Source: Candidatus Nitrotoga arctica
Lineage (GTDB): Bacteria; Pseudomonadota; Gammaproteobacteria; Burkholderiales; Gallionellaceae
Assembly (NCBI RefSeq): GCF_918378365.1
Contig: NZ_OU912926.1
Span: forward strand, 868,001 to 932,000
Length of the DNA: 64,000 nt
Reading direction: 5' to 3'
Shown here: positions 47,424 to 56,947 of the stretch, one piece after another
How the letters are laid out: each line of letters starts with the position of its first letter
How positions within the stretch are numbered: the first letter of the stretch is position 1
Program-made: the position numbers and the translations under genes
The notes under the pieces: generated by a model
Database searches by the model: none
What the model was told of the DNA's origin: nothing
The model's input: the letters and a program-made list of their open reading frames with translations, nothing else

Positions 47424-49058
47424 TTAGTTCGGTGCACACATAACGACACCTTCATTTATCCAGCCCCGATTGATCACTTCTTGTATGGCGGCTGGGCTTG
47501 TACTGATGCGATGATTACTGTCGATGCCTCGCGTAAATCCGTTGTTGTATGCTCGATAAACTGGCAGCAACCCGCTCGCACAAGTGCCGTCGATGGGAAG
47601 GGTTGAAAGAAAGTCCAGGTTCTCAAGATTCCATCGTTTTTCCGTAGCCGGTATGTTTGCTTGCAACTGTTTGAGGTTGTCGCATTCCGCACCGAGCAGA
47701 GTATAAAAATGTGAATTCGGGCCAGGTGATTGACTCCCATAGAAACGGCAGACAGCGGTACTACCCCCAGATTTGAACGTATTGCCGGTACGTATCCAAC
47801 AAGGCCCCGCGCTGCCGCCGTCGATGGCGATCGCTTCACTTGTATTGGCGGTAAGAAAGTAATTGTCGAGTTGGGTGTTGTAGAATTCGACAACGATGCT
47901 GCTGTCGATCACGGTGACGGCGTCATCATCTTCGCTTGTCACATAAACCTTGTTGGTCTCCGGGTTCACTGCCAAAGAGTTTGGATGCGTCCCGACGGTC
48001 ACGGTGGTCGTGGTGTTGGTAGCGCCGTCGATTACTGTGACGCTATTACTGCCATAGTTTGCCACGTAAATCTTGTTCGTTTTTTCATTTAGGGCAACTG
48101 CACGTGGCGTAACTCCGGTCGCCAACGTGCTGGTGGTGTTGGTAGCGCCGTCGATGATAGTGATGGTGTCGTTGCCTCCGTTTATTACATAAATTTTGTT
48201 GGTCACTGGATTTACTACAAGTGCTTGCTTGAAGGAGGAGTTATCTGATCCTACGGCCAAGGTGCTTATGATGGAATTGGTCGCACCATCGATGATGGTG
48301 ACGCTATTGTCATTATTCGTAACATAAATTCTGTTTGTCACAGTGTTCACTGCCACAGCGAAAGGGTGTTTTCCTGTAGCCACGGTACTCACGGTTCTGG
48401 GGGGGATAGTCGCACCGTTTATGATCGTGACGGTGTCGTCACCCCCGTTTGTTACATAAATTTTGTTGGTCACCGGATTTACTACAATTGCGTGCATGAA
48501 CGTGGAGTTATCCGATCCAACGGCCACGGTGCTTAGAATGGAATTGGTCGCACCATCGAGGATGGTGACGGTATTGTTATTGTTCGTAACATAAATCCTA
48601 TTTGTCACGGGGTTCACTGCCACAACGTGTGGGGATACTCCAGTAGGCACGATTTCGAAAGTATTATTCGTGCCATCTATCACTGCGACGACCCTGAAGT
48701 CAGCCACGTAAATCTTGTTCGTCGCGAGGTTTACCGCCACTGCAATCAAATCCGGTGACGCGCCACCACCAGTTAGAAAAGTAAGGGAATATAGGAAATC
48801 AGTAGCAATCTGATTGGTCGCGCCATCGATGACGGTGACGTCTGCATATTGGAATTCGTAAGAGTCAATTCTACAAGTATTATTCGCAAAAACCATGTTC
48901 GCGGCATAAATTTTATTGCTCGCGGGGTTAACCGCAATGGCATGCTCATGCTTGTAGTTAAGAGGGTAACAAAAAGCTAGCGCCGATGTTGAAGCAGCAC
49001 TGAGCGCTAGCCCGACCAGGAATTGGAGCGAAGTAAAATTTTTCGGAAAGTTAAACAT
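47424..49058 (-). CDS. YVTN beta-propeller repeat protein with DUF5648-like C-terminus
   Basis: A 544-residue exported protein. The Met at 49058 (signal peptide FLVGLALSAASTSALA) is preferred; an upstream Met 66 bases earlier lacks a good ribosome site. Residues about 40-390 are seven or eight repeats of some 42 residues each (AVNPVTNRIYVTNNDNSVTI, IDGATN), the YVTN/40-residue propeller often found in surface proteins. The last 150 residues (EFYNTQLDNYFLTANTSEAI, PVYRAYNNGF and GWINEGVVMCAPN) match the DUF5648 module, with two cysteine pairs. It is probably a cell-surface or adhesion protein. No partner genes are near. Confidence 0.85.
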   Translation of the reverse strand: MFNFPKNFTSLQFLVGLALSAASTSALAFCYPLNYKHEHAIAVNPASNKIYAANMVFANNTCRIDSYEFQYADVTVIDGATNQIATDFLYSLTFLTGGGASPDLIAVAVNLATNKIYVADFRVVAVIDGTNNTFEIVPTGVSPHVVAVNPVTNRIYVTNNNNTVTILDGATNSILSTVAVGSDNSTFMHAIVVNPVTNKIYVTNGGDDTVTIINGATIPPRTVSTVATGKHPFAVAVNTVTNRIYVTNNDNSVTIIDGATNSIISTLAVGSDNSSFKQALVVNPVTNKIYVINGGNDTITIIDGATNTTSTLATGVTPRAVALNEKTNKIYVANYGSNSVTVIDGATNTTTTVTVGTHPNSLAVNPETNKVYVTSEDDDAVTVIDSSIVVEFYNTQLDNYFLTANTSEAIAIDGGSAGPCWIRTGNTFKSGGSTAVCRFYGSQSPGPNSHFYTLLGAECDNLKQLQANIPATEKRWNLENLDFLSTLPIDGTCASGLLPVYRAYNNGFTRGIDSNHRISTSPAAIQEVINRGWINEGVVMCAPN

Positions 49059-50183
49059 GAGACCTTGAGTGGTTAAGATTGCTGGGTAAAATACGAATTT
49101 CAAAAGTAAGGCTGATCTATTCATGTTCTATGACATCAGTCAAACCAAAAGTATCTGATCAGTTGAGCTAGGGAGAGGCTGATCAATTCAAAATTTGGCG
49201 GAATTGCGCACGTAACAAATTGATTCTTAATTGGGCGGATTCAACTCTGAAGTGCAATTTCTGTAAGTGAACTTAGGTGGCGAGCTGCGTTAATATCGGA
49301 GCCTCTTAAACGACCAAGTAAAAGGAGCACAGATGAAGCAATATAAGCAGCTCACCAGCGGTCAACGATATCAGATTTACGGATTGAAACAAGCGGGTTT
49401 GAATCAAACTCGGATTGCCCAAAAGATAGGCGTGGACAAATCGACGATTTCACGAGAGTTCAGGCGAAACAAAGGTCAACGCGGCTGGCGACCAAAACAG
49501 GCGCAATCGTTACGTGACGAGCGCAAGCAAACCTGTATCAATGGTAAGCAATTTTCATCGGACAGCTGGGCTGAAGTCGAAAGGTTGATCCGAGAAGACC
49601 TCAGCCCAGAACAAGCCGCCAATCGGCTTAAGTTGGAAGGCGAACTGCAGATCAGCCATGAGGCGATCTACCGGCATGTCTACGCGGACAAACGTGATGG
49701 AGGAGACCTGTGCCAGCATTTACGTAGCCAGAAACCACGCCGCAAGCGATATGCAAGTGGGCAAGAGCGGCGAGGCACGATCAAGAACCGTGTCAGCATT
49801 GATGAACGTCCGGAAATCGTTGACCAAAAGACACGCATGGGTGACTGGGAGGGTGATACCGTCATCGGCAAGAATCACAAAGGGGGGCTGGTTACCCTGG
49901 CTGAAAGGAAGTCGCGCTACGTGTTGGCGGGACACATACGCAGCAAACATGCCGAGGGTGTAACGGCCATGACAACGAGTTTGCTGAGTCCCCATAAAGA
50001 CAAATGCCACACCATTACATTCGATAACGGCAAAGAGTTTGCGGGGCATGAACGGATCGCAGCCGAACTACAGACTGCAATCTATTTCGCGCATCCATAC
50101 CGTTCGTGGGAGCGAGGTCTGAACGAGAACAGTAATGGGCTCTTAAGAAACACCTCCCAACCAACTGATTTTAAAAAGTAGAG

Positions 50184-51545
50184 TTAAGCGGGCTGTTCAT
50201 TGACGACGAGTTTCATCCCCATTTTTTCAGCGCGCTGGGCTAGTTGCCGCAACACTCTTTCGCGATAGCGTTCTTCGTAGTAGTCCTGCCCTTGGTCGGT
50301 ATATTCTTCTCCCTTGGTAAGCATGGTGTAAATCAGGCGTGCCAACTTGTGCGCGGCGGCGGTTACGGCTTTAGGTTTGTCCATGCGCCCGCACATCCTG
50401 CGGAAATATGCGCCCAGCGCCGACTGGCTGCTGCGCAATGCTGCTGCGGCCAATCTCAAGGCTTGGGCCGCCCGGTTGGCTACGCGCTTGGTCTTGCCGC
50501 TCATCACTTTGCCTCCGGTAATCTTGGTGCCGGGGCATAGCCCCAGCCAACTCGCGAAGTGCCCTGCCGTGGGGAAGCGCGACATGTCCGCCCCGGTCTC
50601 GGAGATCACCGCAAGCGCGGTGGTGACGTCGATGCCGTCGATGCGCGTAAGATCAACTCCGCACATCCTGAACAATTGCGTGCGCAGATCAAACTTCGGC
50701 GCGTTGCGGGCGCGACCACGCTTCTTTCCCTTCGCTGGTTCGCCGTCATGAACTTGCAGGCTTTGCAATTGCCCCTCGATCTCACGGTCGCACTCGGCTA
50801 GCTGTGTGCCGATGAAATCGAACATATCCAGCGCTTGCTTGAGCGCAAACAGATGCTCTGCGCGCCAGTTGCCTTGCAGGCTTTTTGCGATTTCGTCAGC
50901 GGTAGCGCGAATGCGCACATTCTTCATTGCGGCCAGCACTTGACCGTCGCGCTCGCCAGCGACAATGGCGCGCAGAATCTTTTGCCCCGTCTCGCCGACC
51001 ACGTCCGAGATGACGTTGGTGAGCTGGATGTTCATCTGCGTGAGCGCCTTTTGCATGCGCTGCACATGCGTGCCCTGGCTTCTCAAAAGCATCCCGCGCT
51101 GGCGCCATAGAGAGCGCAATACGCACACGGCTTCGGTAGGACGAAATGCGCCGCGAAGCAAACCGTAGGTCATGAGTTGCTGCAACCATTGGCAGTCCAG
51201 CACGTCAGACTTGCGGCCCGAGACATTTTTGACGTGGCGCGCATTGACCAGAAACACTTTGAAGCCGCGCGATTCCAGAAGCTCGAACAAAGGGATCCAG
51301 TACACGCCCGTGGATTCCATCGCGACCGTGTCCACCCCGCAAGCGTCGAGCCAGTCGGCCAAGGCGTTGAGGTCAACCGTAAAGCTCGAAAACTCCCGGA
51401 CAGGCTCGTCGTCCCTGTCCGGCGGCACAGATACGTAATGGGACGAACTACCGATATCGACTCCAGCCGCATGGGGATGGGTGATCGTTAAAGGCTCTCT
51501 GGATTTGCCGGGTTTGATACTGATTTTTTGCTTGCGTTGCACCAT
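50184..51545 (-). CDS. IS110-family recombinase (DEDD transposase)
   Basis: A 453-residue IS110 transposase. The start at 51545 is preferred over Met codons up to 102 bases upstream because GGAGA precedes it by a normal distance. The N-terminal RuvC-like DEDD domain has its acidic residues in HAAGVDIGSSSHYVSVPP (Asp), TVAMESTGVYWIPLFELLE (Glu) and SGRKSDVLDCQWLQQL (two Asp). The C-terminal transposase_20 domain shows IDGIDVTTALAVISETGADM and SWLGLCPGTKITGGK, with the catalytic serine expected in that region. It has no frameshift. The enzyme recombines element and target guided by a bridge RNA. Confidence 0.93.
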   Translation of the reverse strand: MVQRKQKISIKPGKSREPLTITHPHAAGVDIGSSSHYVSVPPDRDDEPVREFSSFTVDLNALADWLDACGVDTVAMESTGVYWIPLFELLESRGFKVFLVNARHVKNVSGRKSDVLDCQWLQQLMTYGLLRGAFRPTEAVCVLRSLWRQRGMLLRSQGTHVQRMQKALTQMNIQLTNVISDVVGETGQKILRAIVAGERDGQVLAAMKNVRIRATADEIAKSLQGNWRAEHLFALKQALDMFDFIGTQLAECDREIEGQLQSLQVHDGEPAKGKKRGRARNAPKFDLRTQLFRMCGVDLTRIDGIDVTTALAVISETGADMSRFPTAGHFASWLGLCPGTKITGGKVMSGKTKRVANRAAQALRLAAAALRSSQSALGAYFRRMCGRMDKPKAVTAAAHKLARLIYTMLTKGEEYTDQGQDYYEERYRERVLRQLAQRAEKMGMKLVVNEQPA

Positions 51546-51818
51546 GATTATCTCCATCATTCGTTTTGGAATGTGGTGCCACATCGGGTACGTCGTCAAG
51601 CTCACTCTCTTAAACGGGATATCGGCCAAGCGTCCCAACAACGCCAAGCCAATTAACCAATGTCGATGACGTCACCCATGACCACGCTAACCCTCGGGCA
51701 ATATGCACCATTGCTATTCCGGTCTTCCGTGGCACCTCATTCCACTTTGCCACATTCGGAGAGCGACGTGTTTCTTCGGCGCGATTTGCGGCACGGGGCC
51801 GATTACTACGCTAATCCG
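51546..51818 (-). ncRNA. Probable bridge (seek) RNA region of the IS110 element
   Basis: IS110 elements transcribe a structured non-coding guide RNA from the end of the element upstream of the recombinase gene. This 273-base segment is in that position and codes for nothing. I did not derive a fold, so the exact RNA limits and guide loops are unknown. Confidence 0.4.
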
Positions 51819-52221
51819 GCAGTACTTCCCCAAAGGCATGGAGTTGGCTGACGTTACCGAAGAGCAAGTGCAGCGAGCGGTAGAACGACTCAACCACCGG
51901 CCACGCAAAGTGCTGGGTTTCAGATCACCGCATGAAGTACTATTCGGGGTGGAGATGCGCTACACCAAGCCAGTATTAGCTGTTGCACTTCGAACTGAAT
52001 CCGCCTAATTTAAATACATCTATCTGATTATTATATAAAATTCGTTATGAATAAAAAATAATAGCTTCGAACATTTGTTACCTTCATTTATCAATGATTT
52101 TAGGCTGTACTCTTGGGCAGCTCCATTATCCACTTATCGTGCTCGGGTAAATGTCTAAGATGAAGAAAACGTAGTTTAGGGATTTACGGTTTTTATTTAA
52201 TTATGATTGCGGAGGGCTGTT

Positions 52222-53115
52222 ATGGACGTGAAACGTAAAACAGTAGGGGACTTTCATCCTGAAGTATTGAAACTATTCGATAAGTATGTACATGGTGATA
52301 TTTCTCGTCGAGGTTTTTTGCAATCGGTCGCCCAGTTCGCAGGTGGCGTCACAGCCTTAAGTTTGCTAGATGCGCTGAATCCACGCTTCGCCGACGCATA
52401 TCAGGTTGCAAGCAATGATTCACGTATTACAACAAACTATGTGGAATATCCTTCGCCGCAGGGTTACGGGAAATTGCGAGGTTATCTGGCGCAGCCTGCC
52501 AAAGCCAAAGGTAAATTGCCTGTCGTGTTGGTGGTACATGAGAATCGCGGGCTTAATCCGCATATCGAAGATATAGCACGCCGTCTCGCGCTGGATAATT
52601 TTATCGCTTTTGCACCGGATGCGCTGTATCCATTAGGCGGTTACCCAGGAGATGAAGACAAGGCACGAGAACTCTTTTCTAAACTTGATCAGACCAAGAC
52701 TAAGGAGGATTTTGTTGCTGCGTTTGGGTTTTTGAAAAAGCTTCCCGAAGGCAATGGCAAAGTTGGCGTGGTGGGTTTTTGCTACGGTGGCGGAATCGCT
52801 AATTTTCTGGCGACGCGTTTTCCCGATCTGGATGCTGCCGTACCTTTTTATGGTGGTCAGCCATCAAATGAAGATGCAATCAAGATCAGGGCACCGCTGT
52901 TGTTGCACTATGCCGAGAAAGACGACCGCATCACAGGTGGATGGCCGAAATATGAGACTGCGCTGAAGGCTGCTGGCGTCAACTATCAGGGGTTCGTCTA
53001 CCCGGGTGTGCAGCATGGTTTCAACAACGACACCACGCCGCGCTACGATGAAGCAGCTGCGAAGCTGGCGTGGCAACGCACAATCACCTTTTTTGATACT
53101 CATCTGCGCAGATAA
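52222..53115 (+). CDS. Tat-exported dienelactone hydrolase family protein
   Basis: A 297-residue alpha/beta hydrolase. The ATG at 52222 is chosen because GGAGGG sits just upstream; an earlier GTG would be too close to that site. An N-terminal part with a twin-arginine signal (SRRGFLQSVAQFAGGVTALS) points to export. The catalytic triad of the DLH family can be seen: Cys in VGVVGFCYGGG, Asp in HYAEKDDRITGG and His in YPGVQHGFNND. VVLVVHENRGLNPHIEDIAR is the oxyanion-loop segment. The substrate is unknown; related Tat-type proteins are annotated as carboxymethylenebutenolidases. It stands alone between mobile elements. Confidence 0.92.
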   Translation: MDVKRKTVGDFHPEVLKLFDKYVHGDISRRGFLQSVAQFAGGVTALSLLDALNPRFADAYQVASNDSRITTNYVEYPSPQGYGKLRGYLAQPAKAKGKLPVVLVVHENRGLNPHIEDIARRLALDNFIAFAPDALYPLGGYPGDEDKARELFSKLDQTKTKEDFVAAFGFLKKLPEGNGKVGVVGFCYGGGIANFLATRFPDLDAAVPFYGGQPSNEDAIKIRAPLLLHYAEKDDRITGGWPKYETALKAAGVNYQGFVYPGVQHGFNNDTTPRYDEAAAKLAWQRTITFFDTHLRR

Positions 53116-53177
53116 TGCAGAGACATTAGAGAGATAAAAAATTTAGATTAAAAAGACTGGCGTGGTTGGACATGAGG

Positions 53178-54325
53178 CTAGTATAACAACCCATTAATTA
53201 CAAAACATAATGTCTAGCCATTTTTGTATCTGCATCCTGCCGAGTGAACGTCCACTCAATGCCACGTTGCTCCATGTTACGGCGCAACTGCCAAGCATTC
53301 ACTTCGGCGGTGAGCGTAACACGGTCTGGCAGGCGTCGATCAAGGCACTGGCGGTCAAGAATACCGATTTCGATTTCAGCCATGTTGAGCCAACTGGCAT
53401 GTTTCGGCGTGTAGTGAAAGACTACACGTCGCAGCAGTGCCTTTGCTTCCTTGGCACCGAGCACTTCCTCGAAGCACTTGCGAAAGTGGGTGTTGAGATT
53501 GTCCATCACCAGATGGATACGCTGCGCCGTGACATAAACCTGCTTGTGATCACGACCGTCCGCCGACCTCCTTTTGGCTCGACCGCCACGAACAGGTTGC
53601 AAGTACCGGCGCGGACATACTCGTAATCCTGCTTCGCGGACGAGTTGGGCTGGGTTGGCAAAGGGGGCCGCGTATCCTTGAGCAGCTGCTTGCTCTTCTC
53701 GTCCAAACAGACCACGGGTTCTTCCGCCCGGAACGGACGGGCATAAAGATCGAGCAGGTCATACATTCGCTGCCGGTATTCTTCGGTCAAAGCGCCAATG
53801 CACCACATCACCTTGCACCATGGCTTGAGACAGTTTTTTTTAGCAGCCGGCGAATAGTCTCGCGGCTGATCGGACCAATATCCGCCTGCCTCTGCGCTGC
53901 CTGTTCCAGCAACTCGAGCGTCCAGCGCCTGGCACCTTCCGGCGGCTCCGAGCAGGCCAGAGCGGTAATCTTCGCCTCGACGTCGGTAGCAAACTGCCGA
54001 GGCTTGCCGGGACGCGCGACATCGCACAGTGCATATTCGGCACCATCCTCCAGATATGCGCTTCGTGTCCGCCAGATGGCGGTTCGTCCAACGCCGAGAA
54101 CTGCCATGATCTGGGCTTCGGGGATCCCGCGATCAAGGGCAGATAAAATATGTGCCCGATTGACTTCTCGGGCGTGGTGCAAACCCTTTGTACGATATGT
54201 CTCGATCAACTCACGATCCTCGTCGGTAAGATACAGTTCAGTCTGTCGCATGGCAGGCTCCTCATCATGGGATGGGTATGCGACAGTATAATATATGTTT
54301 CGTTATTTATGAGTTTAGATACTAG
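53178..54325 (-). mobile_element. IS630-family element, copy 2, with 49-base deletion
   Basis: It is nearly identical to the copy at 28.1-29.3 kb, with CTAG at both borders and the same orientation. It lacks 49 bases within the catalytic part, between AACCTGCTTG and TGATCACGACC (near base 53547), and has a few substitutions. It lies within what may have been a short frame (GHEARLFDGELEFDKSDYRY across the junctions). Confidence 0.92.
53198..54251 (-). pseudogene. IS630-family transposase inactivated by deletion
   Basis: The DNA-binding frame (53808-54251) and the -1 slip site are intact and the catalytic frame starts normally. The 49-base deletion removes the coding for DHRAKTDFVAFIQHLL and shifts the frame, so the second Asp and the Glu (VMDNLNTHF, NMAEIEIG) are read only in a separate frame. 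The copy cannot make active transposase but could be moved by copy 1 in trans. Confidence 0.9.
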
Positions 54326-54506
54326 GCTTTTTGATGGTGAGCTTGAATTCGACAAGTCTGATTATCGCTATCCTATAACGGATGAACAGGCCAGCGAGAA
54401 CGTGTCTGATCATCCGGGTTAAGAGGTCATACTGGATTAATTTTTAGCTTCTATTTTTACTATAGACATCATCCATTTACTATGCTGATGACTGAGTATC
54501 AGTAAC

Positions 54507-54899
54507 TTAAGGAGCCCAGCAGCATGAGCCGCTGTAACCAGCGGCAGGTTTAGTTTCGTTCTGCGGGGCGGGAATAGATTTGGCAGTGTCGCTTTGAATT
54601 GAAGTACTTGATTGCTTGGAGCTATCAGACATTGAAGTACCAGATTGTCTGGCGTTAGCAGGCATTGAAGTATTTGACTGTCTAGATTTATCTCGCTTTG
54701 AGGTATCGGATTGTGTTGCTCTATCAGGCATTGAGGTACGGGTTTGCCAAGAGCTGTCGGGTTTTGAAATCCCAGAACGAACCGGCTCTCCCGATTCCGA
54801 TACAATGCAACCAGATCCTGAGGTTACACAATCAGCATGCGCTGACATAGCGAATGCAAAGCTGGAAGCTATAGCGAAATTAAGAACAGTTTTTAACAT
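54507..54899 (-). CDS. Small secreted protein with 11-residue repeats
   Basis: A 130-residue exported protein with a signal peptide (MLKTVLNFAIASSFAFAMSA, cleavage at AHAD). Mature residues about 40-105 are six tandem 11-residue repeats of pattern S-x-T-S-x-x-D-x-x-x-Q (TRTSMPDRATQ, SDTSKRDKSRQ, SNTSMPANARQ, SGTSMSDSSKQ). Two cysteines precede the repeats (DCVTSGSGC) and two end the chain (GSCCWAP). The repeats are hydrophilic and probably extended, as in a linker or surface-exposed chain. A ribosome site AAGGAG stands six bases before the ATG. Its signal peptide resembles that of the protein at 47 kb. Confidence 0.65.
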   Translation of the reverse strand: MLKTVLNFAIASSFAFAMSAHADCVTSGSGCIVSESGEPVRSGISKPDSSWQTRTSMPDRATQSDTSKRDKSRQSNTSMPANARQSGTSMSDSSKQSSTSIQSDTAKSIPAPQNETKPAAGYSGSCCWAP

Positions 54900-55390
54900 G
54901 TAAATCTCCTTGTATAGAATTAATAATTTGATTACTTAAAATTATTGATACGCCCAAATGATGCTTAAAGTGAAAGGTGCCATTACAATTTAACTGGCAT
55001 ATCACGGTCGAACCAATAGTTGCAGTCTGGTTATTTAATATCCTCGAGCCTCACTCATCTAAATAAATAGGCAGACCTTAGATAGTACTTTAACGAGCAG
55101 CATATATATTGTCTGTGCGGTCTCCCACATTTTTTAATTTAACCGATCATTAGCAGATTCCTAACTCCGGCATTTATCTAAGGCGGTTTTGGTCTCACTA
55201 TTGTTTGGTTTAAATTAAAATTAATTGGCTACAATTATTCCCTGTATCTCCAGGAACAGGAACAAATGTATGAGGCTAAAGGAGCGTCCATAATTAACTA
55301 ATTGCAGAGAGTTTTTATCGTAAAACGATAGGCTATACTAAGCTGGTATGAGCTGTAGCACCTCTAATTTGAATCTGCCTATAGTTGCCT
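54900..55390. other. AT-rich region before the MEKHLA gene
   Basis: No gene is supported. It holds the divergent upstream regions of the small secreted protein and MEKHLA genes. Confidence 0.4.
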
Positions 55391-55855
55391 ATGACATACC
55401 AAAATAAATTTACCTTTCTTACTCATCATGTTGAAATTTTGCGCTCCAGCTATTTACACTGGACTGGAAAATCTTTTTTTGATAAAGGCATTACTCATGA
55501 AAATGCTGTAGAGGCCCTTTTTGTGGCTCCGTTCGCAGTTCTCTCTCACGGCATCGGGGGAGACCCAATATTCAATTATGGTAATCAACGAGCGCTGGAT
55601 ATATTCGAAATGAGCTGGGAAGAGTTTACCGTTCTTCCATCACGCTTATCGGCTGAAACAGTAAATCAAAAAGAGCGGGTTAAACTGCTGGATGCAGTTG
55701 GCAAACATGGATACATCAATAATTATTCTGGTATCCGTATTTCGAAGTCGGGTCGGCGTTTCATGATCCATGACGCTACGGTATGGAATTTGATGACACC
55801 AGAGGGTCAGTTTTATGGCCAAGCAGCACTCATCAGAGACTGGAAATATCTTTAA
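55391..55855 (+). CDS. MEKHLA domain protein
   Basis: A 154-residue protein that is almost entirely a MEKHLA domain, a PAS-like module also found at the end of plant HD-ZIP III regulators. Characteristic segments are VLSHGIGGDPIFNYGNQRAL, FEMSWEEFTVLPSRLSAE, YSGIRISKSGRRFMIHDATV and GQFYGQAALIRDW. No enzymatic or DNA-binding domain is attached, so it is probably a stand-alone ligand or redox sensor that acts on another protein. The ATG at 55391 is preferred over a TTG two codons earlier; no good ribosome site is visible. Confidence 0.88.
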   Translation: MTYQNKFTFLTHHVEILRSSYLHWTGKSFFDKGITHENAVEALFVAPFAVLSHGIGGDPIFNYGNQRALDIFEMSWEEFTVLPSRLSAETVNQKERVKLLDAVGKHGYINNYSGIRISKSGRRFMIHDATVWNLMTPEGQFYGQAALIRDWKYL

Positions 55856-56297
55856 TTTTTTCGATGCAACGTTAAATACTTTACAGGCTTCTTTAACATT
55901 GGCGGTCATACCTGCATTGCCACTGTGTCTTTTGTGAATTATTTCCCCGTCTTTGTGACCACATCTTAATATCAATGAGTTTTTATGAGGGATTTTCATC
56001 CGATGTGCGGCCTTGCCAAGATTATCCCGCTTACCATTCAATTCAATCGATCGTAAGAAACGAGGCAGGAGATTTTTAACTCTTATGCATAAGGGGCACT
56101 GCCTTTTAGGTAAAGTCGAAATACCCACAGCCCGATGGAGTACTGATTAGAAACTGTGACCATTGGAATTCATGGTGACCTCCATTAACAAAAAATATTT
56201 CTTAACTTTAAACACGCTAGACCGATAACAAGTTCGTGGATTTCGAACTTGAATCCACTTAAGTAAACTTTAGACAATTAAGGTGCGAGGATTGGAT
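55856..56297. other. Intergenic region with an IS30-end-like palindrome
   Basis: A minus-strand frame runs from 56128 into the MEKHLA gene but was not accepted. At 56236-56258 lies the palindrome described separately. Confidence 0.4.
56236..56258. repeat. Palindrome containing an IS30-like end
   Basis: GTGGATT and GAATCCAC flank TTCGAACTT-type sequence. The right part, TTCGAACTTGAATCCAC, equals the right end of the IS30 copy at 15.2-16.3 kb including one flanking AC. It may be a scar of a lost IS30 copy. Confidence 0.5.
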
Positions 56298-56666
56298 ATG
56301 GATAGCAAAATTACATTTATCAAAACCAGTAAGGGTGAGGACGAAAGCAATAGGATAACAAATTATTTATCCAGTGAGATCAAGCGTGTTTTTTGTTTAA
56401 TTGATAATAAATCCACTGTGAAAGAACTGATGAAACGGGCTGCGCCCAGTTTGCGGGAATCGCTTGAATATATGCTACAGGAACTGATCAATGGAGGCTT
56501 TATTCAAGATAAAGACAAGGTGAGTTGCGTTGCTAATATTGCGATTCCACGGGACAGACGGGTCAGCAGCGCTCCCAAGATTTATACTGGCCGAGATCGG
56601 CGGAGTGCGACACCGTTGCGAGTTACTGAGCGCCAGATAAGCTCACCGAAAATACGGCCTATTTAA
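56298..56666 (+). CDS. Small regulatory-domain protein (MDSKITFIKTSKGEDE type)
   Basis: A 122-residue protein. The ATG at 56298 is chosen over an earlier GTG because GAGG lies nine bases upstream. Residues 1-75 (KITFIKTSKGEDESNRITNY, STVKELMKRAAPSLRESLEY, ELINGGFIQ) form a helix-rich, winged-helix-like module that I recall at the N-termini of cyclase-type or PAS-type signalling proteins in betaproteobacteria. The rest is a basic, disordered tail rich in Arg and Pro. No catalytic part follows, so this is an orphan copy of the module. Function unknown. Confidence 0.65.
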   Translation: MDSKITFIKTSKGEDESNRITNYLSSEIKRVFCLIDNKSTVKELMKRAAPSLRESLEYMLQELINGGFIQDKDKVSCVANIAIPRDRRVSSAPKIYTGRDRRSATPLRVTERQISSPKIRPI

Positions 56667-56947
56667 TTAATGCCGCAGAATCATTATGAATACGTGCCTG
56701 ATCAAAGTTGTACATTTGCAAAGCCATGAAATTCATGTACTGAAAAATTCAGTGATGGCATTTGTCATGTGGAAGAGAATATTTTCTTGATAGTCAGCTA
56801 TGTAGTGTGTTTGTTCGTTCAGGCGTTGCAAGTCAGTTTCAGAAACCGGCCAGAAGCAGCCGATCAAGAATCCTCACCTCAAACGAAAACTGCATGTTCT
56901 TTTAATGTTCAGGCTGAGCGTTCAATTGCAAAAGAAAGAGATACAAC

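Larger units (their letters stand above)
50148..51818 (-). mobile_element. IS110-family element inserted in IS30
   Basis: A 1671-base element. The junction sequences are CTCTTAAG/AAACACC on the left and GCTAATCC/GGCAGTAC on the right, with an ambiguity of one base. As expected for IS110 there are no long terminal inverted repeats and no evident target duplication. The coding strand is minus. A non-coding stretch of about 270 bases precedes the transposase gene and about 36 bases follow it. Confidence 0.85.
49237..52002 (+). mobile_element. IS30-family element, copy 2, interrupted by an IS110 element
   Basis: The ends GGATTCAACTCTGAAGTGCA and the complement of GCACTTCGAACTGAATCC equal those of copy 1, apart from one missing base on the right. 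A GC dinucleotide flanks both sides (49235-49236 and 52003-52004), a possible target duplication. Without the inserted 1671 bases the element is again 1095 bases long. Confidence 0.9.
49333..52008 (+). pseudogene. IS30-family transposase split by IS110 insertion
   Basis: The N-terminal 272 residues (to ENSNGLLR, base 50147) and the C-terminal part from QYFPKGMELADVTEEQVQRA (base 51819) are exact counterparts of the intact IS30 transposase. Between them sits the IS110 element. The first part as it stands ends in foreign residues NTSQPTDFKK. Both halves are otherwise undamaged, so the insertion is recent. It differs from copy 1 by scattered substitutions, so the copies diverged before the interruption. 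Confidence 0.9.

Noticed and set aside
55646..56128. 160-codon minus-strand frame with CPLCIRVKNLLPRFLRS
   Set aside because: Half of it is antisense to the clear MEKHLA gene and the remainder matches no family I know.
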